Shown piece after piece: positions 6,888-13,960 of a DNA stretch of 13,960 bases. The notes under the pieces are model-generated. The model worked only from the letters and a program-made list of their open reading frames with translations, was not told the DNA's origin and did no database searches. Source of the DNA: Spirochaeta sp. (GTDB lineage Bacteria; Spirochaetota; Spirochaetia; DSM-27196; SLAA01); NCBI GenBank assembly GCA_020201015.1, contig JAIVHN010000025.1, positions 1 through 13,960 of the forward strand, written 5' to 3'. A program made the position numbers and the translations under genes. The stretch's first letter is position 1. Each line of letters starts with the position of its first letter.

Positions 6888-6959
6888 GGCCCCTTCGTCT
6901 ATCGGCTAGGACAGGAGATTCTCATTCTTCAAAGAGGGGTTCGATTCCCCTAGGGGCTA
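6888..6959 (+). tRNA. tRNA-Glu (anticodon CTC)
   Basis: The acceptor GGCCCCT pairs with AGGGGCT (a G-U end pair) with discriminator A. The anticodon stem GGAGA pairs with TCTTC (one G-U) around TTCTCAT, giving anticodon CTC for GAG. The T-arm GGGGT-TCGATTC-CCCTA also fits. The 5' sequence GGCCCCTTCGTCTA is typical of bacterial tRNA-Glu. CCA is not encoded. It lies 7 nt after tRNA-Gln, so both are processed from one short transcript that ends at the terminator about 13 nt downstream. Confidence 0.95.
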
Positions 6960-6971
6960 AGCATCATATGG

Positions 6972-6999
6972 AAACCGGCCTTCTTAGGCCGGTTTTTTT
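6972..6999 (+). terminator. Intrinsic terminator after the tRNA pair
   Basis: AAACCGGCC (6972-6980), loop TTCTTA and GGCCGGTTT (6987-6995) form a 9-bp GC-rich stem that runs into seven consecutive T. It ends 29 bp before the carA start and separates tRNA transcription from carAB. Confidence 0.93.
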
Positions 7000-7028
7000 C
7001 GGCTCTCGTGTAAACAGGTAGGCTTCGT

Positions 7029-8183
7029 ATGAATGAACACAGACTGCTAGTCCTCTCGGACGGGTCAGTGTATGCTGGCTTAGGTTTCGGTGGTCCGGCA
7101 TTGACCATTGATGAACTCGAAACAGCGTCGGTGCCGGAAAAAAGCGTCGGTGAGGTGGTGTTTAACACCGCCATGAGCGGCTATCACGAGGTACTAACAG
7201 ACGCCTCGTATACCGGGCAGTTGGTCGCCATGACCTATCCTCACATTGGGAATTACGGCACCTTGCACGACTGGAGCGAGGTTGGCCCAGAAGGTCCAAC
7301 TCCGCGTGTTGCTGTCAAGGCGGCCGGTTTTGTTATCCGTTCCTTGTACCGCGGCCCAGTTCCTGCGGGCAGACTAACCCTGCATGAGTTTCTCTCTTCC
7401 GGCGTGACGCCGGGGATATCGGAAATTGACACCCGCCGTTTGACGCTCTCGCTACGTAATGAGGGCACACGTAACGGCCTCATTCTCGAGCGTCCCTCTG
7501 GGACGGAGCTGAGTTCTGCCGAGCTTTCACATGTGAAGGCGTTTCTTGCGGCATTTCCACTCATGGAGGGGCGCAACCTAATAGGTGATGTTGGAATCAC
7601 CGAGAGCACCGAGATAAACTCCGGCGGTAGTCCGCGTATTGCCTTGCTGGATTGCGGTACCAAGGCCAATATTATTCGAGAACTGGTGGCGCTTGGTTGT
7701 TCGGTTTCGGTGCTGCCAAGTGTAGCCAATGCAGAAATGATTCGCGACGGAGGTTACGATGCGCTGCTTGTGTCAAATGGCCCCGGAGATCCTGCGGTAT
7801 TAGCACAACAGGTAGAGACGCTCAGGTCACTTGTTGGAAGTACGCCGCTGCTCGGGATCTGTTTGGGGCATCAGCTTATTGCCGAGGCTATAGGCGCCAG
7901 AACTCACAAAATGAGTTTTGGGCACCATGGGGTTAACCACCCGGTGCGCGATGAACTAACCCGAAGAGTCTTTGTCACGTCGCAGAACCACGGCTTTGCC
8001 GTTGAAGAGGGGAGCCTGCCGGAGGGAGCCATGGTGTGGTTGCGCAATGCCAACGACCAAAGTATTGAAGGACTCCTTGATACTTCACGCAAAATCCGGA
8101 CTGCGCAGTTTCACCCCGAGTCCGCACCAGGGCCAAATGACTCTAAGTGGATATTCGCCTCCTTCCTTGAGATGATCAAATGA
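7029..8183 (+). CDS. carA: Carbamoyl-phosphate synthase, small (glutaminase) subunit
   Basis: The 384-residue subunit hydrolyses glutamine and channels ammonia to CarB for carbamoyl phosphate, which feeds pyrimidine and arginine synthesis. The N-terminal CPSase domain includes VFNTAMSGYHEVLTDASYTGQ and a segment GNYG. The C-terminal class-I glutamine amidotransferase domain has the nucleophile Cys278 in GICLGHQ and the catalytic His362/Glu364 in FHPES. All catalytic residues are present and the length matches E. coli CarA (382). An AGG about 6 nt before the ATG is a weak ribosome-binding site. The gene overlaps carB by 4 bases (ATGA). It lies just after the tRNA terminator, so a promoter should sit in 7000-7028, but none is convincing. 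CarA is intact although its partner CarB is broken as written. Confidence 0.97.
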   Translation: MNEHRLLVLSDGSVYAGLGFGGPALTIDELETASVPEKSVGEVVFNTAMSGYHEVLTDASYTGQLVAMTYPHIGNYGTLHDWSEVGPEGPTPRVAVKAAGFVIRSLYRGPVPAGRLTLHEFLSSGVTPGISEIDTRRLTLSLRNEGTRNGLILERPSGTELSSAELSHVKAFLAAFPLMEGRNLIGDVGITESTEINSGGSPRIALLDCGTKANIIRELVALGCSVSVLPSVANAEMIRDGGYDALLVSNGPGDPAVLAQQVETLRSLVGSTPLLGICLGHQLIAEAIGARTHKMSFGHHGVNHPVRDELTRRVFVTSQNHGFAVEEGSLPEGAMVWLRNANDQSIEGLLDTSRKIRTAQFHPESAPGPNDSKWIFASFLEMIK

Positions 8184-11100
8184 GTGCACGAACAGATATT
8201 AAGAAAATACTAATTATCGGGTCCGGTCCAATTATGATTGGGCAGGCTTGTGAGTTTGACTACTCGGGAAACCAGGCAGTGCGGGCGCTGAAGGAAGAGG
8301 GCTACCAGGTTGTCCTGGTAAACCCAAACCCAGCCACCGTCATGACGACTCCAGGCATTGCTGACGCGATCTACTGTGATCCACTGGAAGTTCCCTTTGT
8401 CGAGGCCATTATCCGTGAGGAACGGCCAGATGCTCTGCTGGCTACCATGGGTGGACAAACCGCGCTTAACCTGACGCTGGCTCTTGATGAGGCCGGAGTG
8501 CTTGAGCGTTACGGGGTTGAAACCATTGGTGCGCGGTCGGACTCTATTCGCATGGCCGAAGACCGGGGTTTGTTTAAAGCCGCTATGGAACGTATTGGCC
8601 TTGAGAGTGCGCGCTCGGCCCTGGTGTCGAGCGTTACCGATGCAGAGAGCTTTGTGGAAGAGGTTGGTATACCCGCAATTATCCGTCCGAGTTATACACT
8701 TGGTGGCCGTGGCGGCGCTATTGCGCGTACCAAGGAAGAGTTCCGCAACTTTGTCGACTGGGCCCTCACCGAAAGTCCGGTGCATACCGCGCTCATTGAG
8801 GAAAGTCTTCTGGGTTGGCGTGAGTTTGAGCTAGAGGTTATGCGCGACCAGGCCGACAACGCCGTCATTGTGTGTTCTATTGAAAACATCGACCCAATGG
8901 GTGTGCACACCGGCGACAGCATTACTATCGCACCCACGCAGACCCTTTCGGACCGTGAGTATCAGCGGATGCGGACTGCCGCTATAGCGATTCTGCGTGA
9001 GATTGGAGTGGACTGTGGCGGTTCAAATGTTGAAACTCGCGGTTGGTTACACGCTGGACGAAATTACCAACGAGATCACCGGGAAAACCGTCTCCTGTTT
9101 TGAACCGTCCTTGGACTACTGTGCTGTTAAGGTGCCACGCTTTGAGTTGGAGAAGTTCCCGCAAGGATACGTTGAACTTGGTACGCAAATGAAGAGTGTC
9201 GGTGAGGCACTTGCGCTTGGTCGCAGTTTCCCGGAGGCGCTCAACAAGGCTATTCGCGCCGCGGAGTTCGGCTTCAGTGGGCTTGAGTCACTTGACGACC
9301 TCCCACAGTCCGAGATCGACCGTATGATTGATACGCTTCATCCACGGCGCATATTTGCTCTCTATACCGAGCTCTGCCGACGGGGTTTCGCGGCTTTAGA
9401 TGAGCTTGCAACACGCAGCGGCTACCACCCGTGGTTTTTATATGAGATGGCCGCCCTGGCTGAGCTGGAAGGCCGCATTGCGGCAACGGCCGAGCCGGTT
9501 ACCGCTGGCGGCAGTACGGCCGCCAGCGCTGGTGAGATTGCGCCGGCGCTTCTGTTAGAGGCCAAACGGAGCGGTATTGCCGACAAGCGCATCGCTGCAC
9601 TCACAGGGAGCAACGAAGCCGCTATCCGTGCCGGACGCAATGCGGCTGGCCTCCATGCCGCATACCATTTTGTCGACACCTGTTCCGGCGAGTTTGACGC
9701 GGCTACGCCGTACTTCTACGGGACGTACGGCGAGGTCGACGAGGGCAAGCCGGTCGGTTCGGAGGGTGTGGTCATTCTTGCAAGTGGACCTAACCGCATT
9801 GGTCAGGGACTTGAGTTCGACACCTGTTGTACCTTGTGTTCGCTTTCCTATAGAGGTCATGGCGTCACCACAGTTATTATCAACAGCAATCCCGAGACCG
9901 TCTCCACCGACTTTAACGTTTCCGATCGGCTCTACCTTGAACCGCTCACCGCCGAGGACGTACTTGAGGTGCTGAATAAAGAAGGAATTAAACGTGTGGT
10001 GGTGCAGCTTGGCGGGCAGACGCCGCTTAACATGGCACGTGAACTTGAGGCGGCAGGGGCCGAGGTTGTCGGAACACCGACGGCAGGTATAGAGCGTGCC
10101 GAGAACCGTGAGCTTTTCTATCAGGTGCTCCAGGAACTTGGTCTTAAACTGCCCATCAATCGCATGGCTTCAACAGCCGACGGGGTAGAAAAGGCCGCTG
10201 AGGAGATTGGGTATCCAGTGCTTCTGCGGCCCTCTTACGTGCTGGGCGGTCGCAGCATGGTTATTGCCTTCAACCGCGACGAACTGCATGAGTTCGTAGA
10301 GAAGCGGGTGGTTGTATCGCCCGAGGCCCCGGTGCTGGTAGATCAGTTTCTAGAAGATGCCTACGAATACGATATCGACGCAATCTGTGATGGGGAAAGT
10401 GTATATGTAGCAGGAATCATGCAACACATTGAGGCAGCTGGCATACACTCTGGAGACTCTGCCTGTGTTTTCCCGCCCTACAAGAGTGCGCCTGCCACCT
10501 TGCGGGCGATGACCGAGGCCACCGCCCGCATAGCCCTGGAAATTGGGGTGCGTGGACTGCTTAATATCCAGTTTGCTTGGAAGGGCAGCGATCTCTACGT
10601 GCTGGAAGTTAACCCGCGGGCCAGCCGCACGGTACCCTTTATTTCCAAGGCTTCCGGCATTGATCTCATAGCCGCAGCGGTAGGCGTGTGGCAGGGAAAA
10701 ACGCTGCGCGATCAAGATCTCATTAACGACGGCGATACCGGAATTCCTGGGGTTGGCCTTGGAAAATGCATTACCGGCTGGGCAGTCAAGGAGGCTATGT
10801 TCTCTTTTGATCGCTTTCGGGATGTTGACCCGCTCTTGGGTCCGGAAATGCGTTCGACAGGTGAGTCTATAGGAATTGGAGCGGATTTTGGTGAGGCCTT
10901 TGCCAAGGCAAGTTTGGCAACCGGCACCAAACTGCCGACCGAGGGTCGGGTTTTCGTCTCGGTGCATGACTCGGATAAATCGACCATGTTACCGATTGTA
11001 CGTGAGCTGCGCGACCTGGGGTTTGAAATTGCCGCAACTCGTGGCACCGCAGACTTCCTGTTTCAGAACGGTATTTTTGCCGAGGTTGTTCTCAAGGTGC

Positions 11101-11345
11101 ATGAAGGCCGGCCAAACGTCGTTGACCACCTGCAGAGTGGGCGCATAGACCTATTGATAAATACTCCCCTGGGTAGATATACCCAACGCGACGACAGTCT
11201 GTTGCGCATAGAAGCGCTGCGACACCATGTGCCGTACACCACCACTTCATCGGCGGCAGAGGCGGCGGTGTTGGGCATTCGGTACCTCAAGCGTCGCGAG
11301 TACACACCACGGCGCTTGCCGGAAGGGCGCGTCGAGCGGCGCTAA
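8180..11345 (+). pseudogene. carB: Carbamoyl-phosphate synthase large subunit, disrupted by an internal out-of-frame deletion
   Basis: The first frame (8180-9103) matches CarB up to REIGVDCGGSNV, with V284 at 9029-9031. It then continues as unrelated residues to a stop. The normal sequence resumes one frame over with KLAVGYTLDEITNEITGKT at about 9033 and runs to 11345. In E. coli CarB about 40 residues separate these two blocks; here one base does, implying a net loss of about 119 bp. With these restored the gene would be exactly 1095 codons, the normal size. The missing part contains the EMNPR segment (Gln285, Glu299, Asn301 in E. coli numbering), which binds metal and ATP for carboxyphosphate formation. 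The oligomerisation domain, the second ATP-grasp domain (VLRPSYVLGGRSM-like region, VLEVNPRASRTVPF) and the C-terminal MGS-like regulatory domain are intact. The ATG overlaps the carA stop. Either this is a recent pseudogene or the assembly has dropped a segment; as written no active enzyme can be made. Confidence 0.9.
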
Positions 11346-11389
11346 GCCCCGCTAGGTGACTCAGCCCCGCAAACTCCGGACTCGTAGGC

Positions 11390-11414
11390 GGCAGCGGCGC
11401 TAAGCGCCGTTGCC
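11390..11414. terminator. Hairpin between convergent carB and cimA (possible bidirectional, U-poor terminator)
   Basis: GGCAGCGGCGC (11390-11400) can pair with GCGCCGTTGCC (11404-11414) with one mismatched (G-T) position and a 3-nt loop. It overlaps the last codons of cimA. Neither strand has a T-run after the stem, so intrinsic termination is uncertain. It may instead be a block to convergent transcription. The 13-mer AGCGGCGCTAAGC occurs both here (11393) and at the carB stop (11335). Confidence 0.35.
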
Positions 11415-12894
11415 GTTCTCTACCACGTAGTTGTTGTAGTAGTACTCTAAGCTCTCCACTAAGGCTTCCCAAGAGGCCTCCACAATGTTCTCGTGCACAC
11501 CTACCGTCTCCCAAATATCGGCACCGTCGGTGCTGGTGATAAAGACGCGCACCTTGGCTGCGGAGTGTTCCTCTGGGTTGAGTACGCGCACCCGATAGTC
11601 AATGAGTGTAACGTTCTTGAGATAGGCAAAATGCGGACCTAAGGCATCTCGAATTGCGTGATCTAAGGTCTCGACAGGCCCAACGCCGACCGCAGCCCCC
11701 ATGACATCTAACCCTTCTGAATTTATGAATATGCGACCGACGGTTTTGGAGGGGGTATTGCCGGTTTTGTAGGTCTCCAAGTGATAGTTGCGCAGCTCAA
11801 GCAAGGGGCGGTACCGGCCCAGCGCCCGGCGCATGAGCAGATCGAAAGACGCCTCTGCCGCCTCGTACTCGTACCCACCGCGCTCTTTGTCTTTAAGCTC
11901 CTTAATAAGCAGTCCAACTACTTCGGAGTTTTTATCATAGGATCTCGATGTGTTCCATAAGTTCCGCCTGCTTCGCCACCACATCTGCATGTTGCCCGGC
12001 TTTGTGGCTAAAGGACGCGATACCGACGTATGGTTGTCGTTTGTCTGGAATTATGTTGGCTTTTTCAGCGACAAAGCGCGAGAGTACCGTTAGTTTTTCC
12101 AGGTGCTCGGCAACCTTGGGTTTGAGACCCATCTTGAGGCAGATGTTCGGGACAAAAACACATAGATTTGCGTTGCCACAGCGCTCACCCCATCCATTGA
12201 CAGTACCCTGAATCTGAATTGCCCCGGCTTCTACTGCTGCAAGGCTGTTGGCTACCGCAGTGCCGCAGTCGTTGTGAAAGTGGCCACCCAAGGGAGCAAG
12301 GCTTTCCCGAGGCAGGGCTTTCATGATTCCAGTAATCTCCGACGGTAGGGTTCCGCCGTTGGTATCACACAGAACCAAGGTATCTGCACCGGCCTCGGTG
12401 CCAGCCTTGAGCACCTTAAGAGCGTACTCAGGGTCGTCTTTGTACCCGTCAAAAAAGTGCTCCAAATCAAAAAAAACCCGGCGGCCCTGACTCTTAAGAA
12501 AGCTCAACGAGTCGTAGATCATTCGCAGATTCTCTTCTTCATCGGTCTTGAGCACGGTATGTACATGTGCTTTCCAGGTCTTGCCAACAACAATGACTGT
12601 TTCGGTGTCGGTATCAAGTAAAGCTCGGATATGCGGGTCCGCCTCGGCTGTTGTGCCAGCTCTCCGGGTAGATCCAAAAGCCACGATCTTAGCGTGTTTA
12701 AAGTCTTCTCTTTTGCATTGTTCAAAGAATGCGGCTTCTTTTTCATTCGACATAGGGAAACCACCCTCTACGTAGTCAAAGCCCATGTCATCAAGACGGT
12801 GTGCAATCTGGATCTTATCGTCGAGGGTGAAACTGATCTCCATGCCCTGCATTCCGTCACGTAAGGTTGTATCGTACACATAAAACTCACTCAT
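11400..12894 (-). pseudogene. cimA: (R)-citramalate synthase, disrupted by an internal out-of-frame deletion
   Basis: This HMGL-like acyltransferase of the CimA type joins pyruvate and acetyl-CoA into citramalate, the first step of the pyruvate route to isoleucine. The N-terminal part (12894-11935) has YDTTLRDGMQGMEISFTLDDK, GGHFHNDCGTAVANS (metal-binding HxH) and NGWGERCGNANL. It follows the family to AELMEHIEI, then meets a stop. The next frame resumes at YDKNSEVVGLLIKELKD (about 11939) and contains GYEYEAAEASFDLL and the C-terminal LeuA-type regulatory domain ending in ENIVEASWEALVESLEYYY. The conserved linker (a segment like LVGN-RR-LLSELSG-S in relatives, about 30 residues) is missing, with a frame change. 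The start is set at 12894 because MSEFYVYDTTLRDG fits the family and AAGGAG lies 8 nt upstream. The catalytic barrel is whole, but the linker and regulatory domain are separated from it. Confidence 0.88.
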
Positions 12895-13008
12895 TCTCTG
12901 TTCTCCTTGTTGTTTGGGCAAAAAGAAAGCCGTCCCCCCGGAGGAAGGACGGCTTTCCCACGTACTGCTACGTGCCGTTATTTCCTCGGGGGTCTCCCTG
13001 AAGGGCTA
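12895..13008 (-). promoter_or_regulatory. cimA 5' leader with mutually exclusive terminator/antiterminator folds (candidate attenuator RNA)
   Basis: The leader of about 113 nt contains CCCCCGAGGAA (12992-12982), which pairs with TTCCTCCGGGGG (12946-12935), the loop and right-arm edge of the terminator, with a single bulged C. Inside this, ACGG/CCGT and a hairpin CACGTA-GCAG-TACGTG (12974-12959) stack further. This fold consumes both terminator arms, so it is a competing antiterminator. No ATG or plausible leader peptide is found after the predicted start, and there is no T-box consensus. The signal could be a ligand (riboswitch) or a protein. The identity is unknown and I do not recognise a described class. 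Confidence 0.65.
12920..12957 (-). terminator. Intrinsic terminator in the cimA leader (attenuator hairpin)
   Basis: In the cimA direction, GAAAGCCGTCC (12957-12947) pairs perfectly over 11 bp with GGACGGCTTTC (12935-12925), followed by TTTTT (12924-12920). It sits about 12 nt before the cimA Shine-Dalgarno AAGGAG (12908-12903), so it can only act as a leader terminator that controls entry into cimA. Confidence 0.9.
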
Positions 13009-13014
13009 ATGCTT

Positions 13015-13020
13015 ATTATA
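13015..13020 (-). promoter_or_regulatory. -10 box of the cimA promoter
   Basis: A perfect TATAAT reads leftward at 13020-13015, predicting a start near 13008. No good -35 box is found at 16-18 bp. TTGAGA (13048-13043) is 22 bp away, which is too far, though it would suit a weaker TGAAAT (13026-13021) at 16 bp. A regulator may therefore be needed. Confidence 0.5.
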
Positions 13021-13186
13021 ATTTCATCAATAACTGCTGCTGTCTCAAGCCGAGTATAGGTCGGTGTCGAGGTGAAAAGATATTTACTGCCTGGTGTACG
13101 CATGTGTATCATACGTTGACAGGATGTCGGCTATACTCATGCATGTCAAGTGTCCAAGCAAGTTGTGGGCGAAGTTTGCCGTCACG
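13021..13186. other. Intergenic region between divergent cimA and the terminal gene; no gene seen
   Basis: Within the 329-bp gap, this part holds no convincing gene. The visible structure is an 8-bp inverted repeat, GAGTATAG (13052-13059) and CTATACTC (13131-13138), each flanked on the inner side by GTCGG. There is also a TTGACA/TGTCAA pair at 13116-13121 and 13144-13149. These could be outward-facing -10-like boxes or a regulator site. The evidence is thin. Confidence 0.35.
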
Positions 13187-13215
13187 TTGACCTCGCGGTC
13201 AAAACTCCATAAGAT
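13187..13215 (+). promoter_or_regulatory. Candidate promoter of the terminal gene, start codon 8 nt after the -10 box
   Basis: TTGACC (13187-13192), a 17-bp spacer and TAAGAT (13210-13215) are followed after 8 nt (TTAGGGGT) by the ATG at 13224. The AGGGG is only 1 nt from the ATG, too close to act as a Shine-Dalgarno, so a leaderless or near-leaderless transcript is likely. Confidence 0.5.
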
Positions 13216-13223
13216 TTAGGGGT

Positions 13224-13960
13224 ATGCAAAATGGAATTGGTGCATTTGACTCCCTCGTGAAGGAGCTGTCTTCCAGCGAGCGACGTGACATGCTTGAGAA
13301 AGTTCAGGGTACTATCTCGGTTAGCTGGGAGCCCGCTACGGATGACGACGAGACGGAGTCGCGTGAGCGTGTCGACGCAACGGCAGAATTTCATCGCATG
13401 CCTCTTTTTGCACGTCTCTGGATTATGCTGCTCACGGTCTTTAGCGGGCAAACACGTGAACAGCTGGTTAGCGACCGTTTCATTCAACAGCTCGCGACAA
13501 CGCTTGCACGCAGATACCCTAAAATTTTCGACCGGCGTAACTCACTTGTTCTGCCTGGCTTCTTTCAAGCAGTGGATGGTCTGGCAGAGTCGGTGCGGCC
13601 GCTCTCTGGAGCCCTTTCCCGGGCACTTGGAAAAAATGAACCAACATTCCTGGCATTTCTTCTTAATCTTGAGCTGGAATCGGTGCAGCGTGAACTGGCT
13701 GCCGAGACGGACCCCTTTGAAATTTCACAGGAAGACCCTGAGATGCCGGAGCCCGAGGTTCGTCGTCTTATGATGATTAACCTAGACTATGTTTTTGAGA
13801 GCATGCCGTCAGACGGCCGCTCTCGAATGTACGATAATGCCCGCTTTCTGCATGCCCTGCACAGATTGGCTAATTTTCCCTTCCAGACTATCTCCGGTCG
13901 TGCGGTCATAACCGGCGACGACGGTGCGGGCAGTTATCCGGTCCGTGAACTTGCCGGGCC
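13224..13960 (+). CDS. Spirochaete-type protein of unknown function (3' end outside window)
   Basis: The frame is open from ATG 13224 to the window edge (245 residues). It begins MQNGIGAFDSLVKELSSSER, followed by an acidic stretch (ATDDDETESRE, about 38-48) and a hydrophobic segment FARLWIMLLTVFSG (about 62-75) that is more likely a buried helix than a true membrane span. A helical body (REQLVSDRFIQQLATTLARR) follows. There is no signal peptide and no recognised catalytic motif. The start FDSLVKELSSSERRDMLEKV resembles a spirochaete-restricted family that I associate, from memory and unverified, with DUF5312. It is divergent from cimA, which does not indicate its function. This frame is preferred over another open frame at 13285-13773 because it runs through the whole region and has promoter-like boxes and an ATG directly upstream. 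Confidence 0.75.
   Translation, partial: MQNGIGAFDSLVKELSSSERRDMLEKVQGTISVSWEPATDDDETESRERVDATAEFHRMPLFARLWIMLLTVFSGQTREQLVSDRFIQQLATTLARRYPKIFDRRNSLVLPGFFQAVDGLAESVRPLSGALSRALGKNEPTFLAFLLNLELESVQRELAAETDPFEISQEDPEMPEPEVRRLMMINLDYVFESMPSDGRSRMYDNARFLHALHRLANFPFQTISGRAVITGDDGAGSYPVRELAG

Noticed and set aside
8210..8785. 191-codon open frame antisense to carB
   Set aside because: Shadow of the strongly conserved carB frame; no family resemblance.
9027..9103. Programmed frameshifting or bypassing to join the carB or cimA frames
   Set aside because: No slippery heptamer is visible, and recoding cannot supply the missing conserved residues.
8180..11345. carB as a naturally split two-subunit enzyme
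   Set aside because: Known split CarB proteins divide near the middle, between the two halves. Here the break is inside the first ATP-grasp domain and about 40 conserved residues are absent, so two functional pieces are not expected.
12895..12921. Upstream start for cimA, nine codons longer
   Set aside because: It would include the Shine-Dalgarno AAGGAG in the coding region; the start at 12894 has ideal spacing and family agreement.
12895..13020. T-box leader upstream of cimA
   Set aside because: No AGGGTGG-type T-box consensus or specifier stem can be found.
13084..13140. 18-codon leader peptide for cimA (MSIADILSTYDTHAYTRQ)
   Set aside because: It lies upstream of the perfect TATAAT and has no run of isoleucine, leucine or valine codons and no ribosome-binding site.
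13124..13219. 31-codon small gene on the plus strand
   Set aside because: No convincing ribosome-binding site, and it overlaps the promoter of the gene at 13224; likely chance.
13285..13773. 162-codon alternative frame in the terminal gene region
   Set aside because: The overlapping frame from 13224 is open to the window edge with a better start context; this one stops inside the region.

Overview
The window looks like a stretch of bacterial chromosome, most probably from a free-living spirochaete (Spirochaetota). The reasons are a BMP/PnrA-type nucleoside-uptake operon of the kind known from Treponema, a terminal gene resembling a spirochaete-restricted family of unknown function, and roughly balanced base composition. 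The assignment is an inference, because no rRNA or other strong phylogenetic marker is present. No insertion sequence, prophage or CRISPR is visible.

Left part (1-6045, minus strand): a four-gene ABC importer of the BMP/simple-sugar class reads leftward. It holds a lipoprotein binding protein, an ATPase with two nucleotide-binding domains, and two permeases, the last cut by the window edge. The ATPase and permease genes overlap by 4 bases. A long stem-loop separates the binding-protein gene from the ATPase gene. Upstream lie a ParA/MinD-type ATPase of unknown cargo and an Rrf2 regulator that lacks the iron-sulfur cysteines.

Middle (6170-7000, plus strand): apt (adenine salvage) is divergent from the Rrf2 gene. 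It is followed by tRNA-Gln(CTG) and tRNA-Glu(CTC), which have their own promoter containing a 23-bp tandem duplication, and by a clear intrinsic terminator.

Right part: carA and carB (glutamine-dependent carbamoyl-phosphate synthetase) overlap by 4 bases. carB carries an out-of-frame internal deletion of about 119 bp that removes the first ATP-grasp metal/catalytic segment. The convergent citramalate synthase gene cimA carries a second out-of-frame deletion of roughly 90 bp in its linker region. cimA is preceded by a candidate attenuator: a strong terminator hairpin that can be replaced by a long alternative pairing, with no leader peptide and no T-box. The window ends in the 5' part of a divergent gene of unknown function.

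Taken together, purine/nucleoside uptake and salvage look intact, while de novo carbamoyl phosphate and the citramalate route to isoleucine look broken as written. Either the lineage is becoming auxotrophic or the assembly has lost two short segments. Four genes (the ParA-like gene, the Rrf2 gene, apt and the terminal gene) have a promoter whose -10 box ends only 6-8 nt before the start codon and lack a well-placed Shine-Dalgarno, which suggests leaderless mRNAs.
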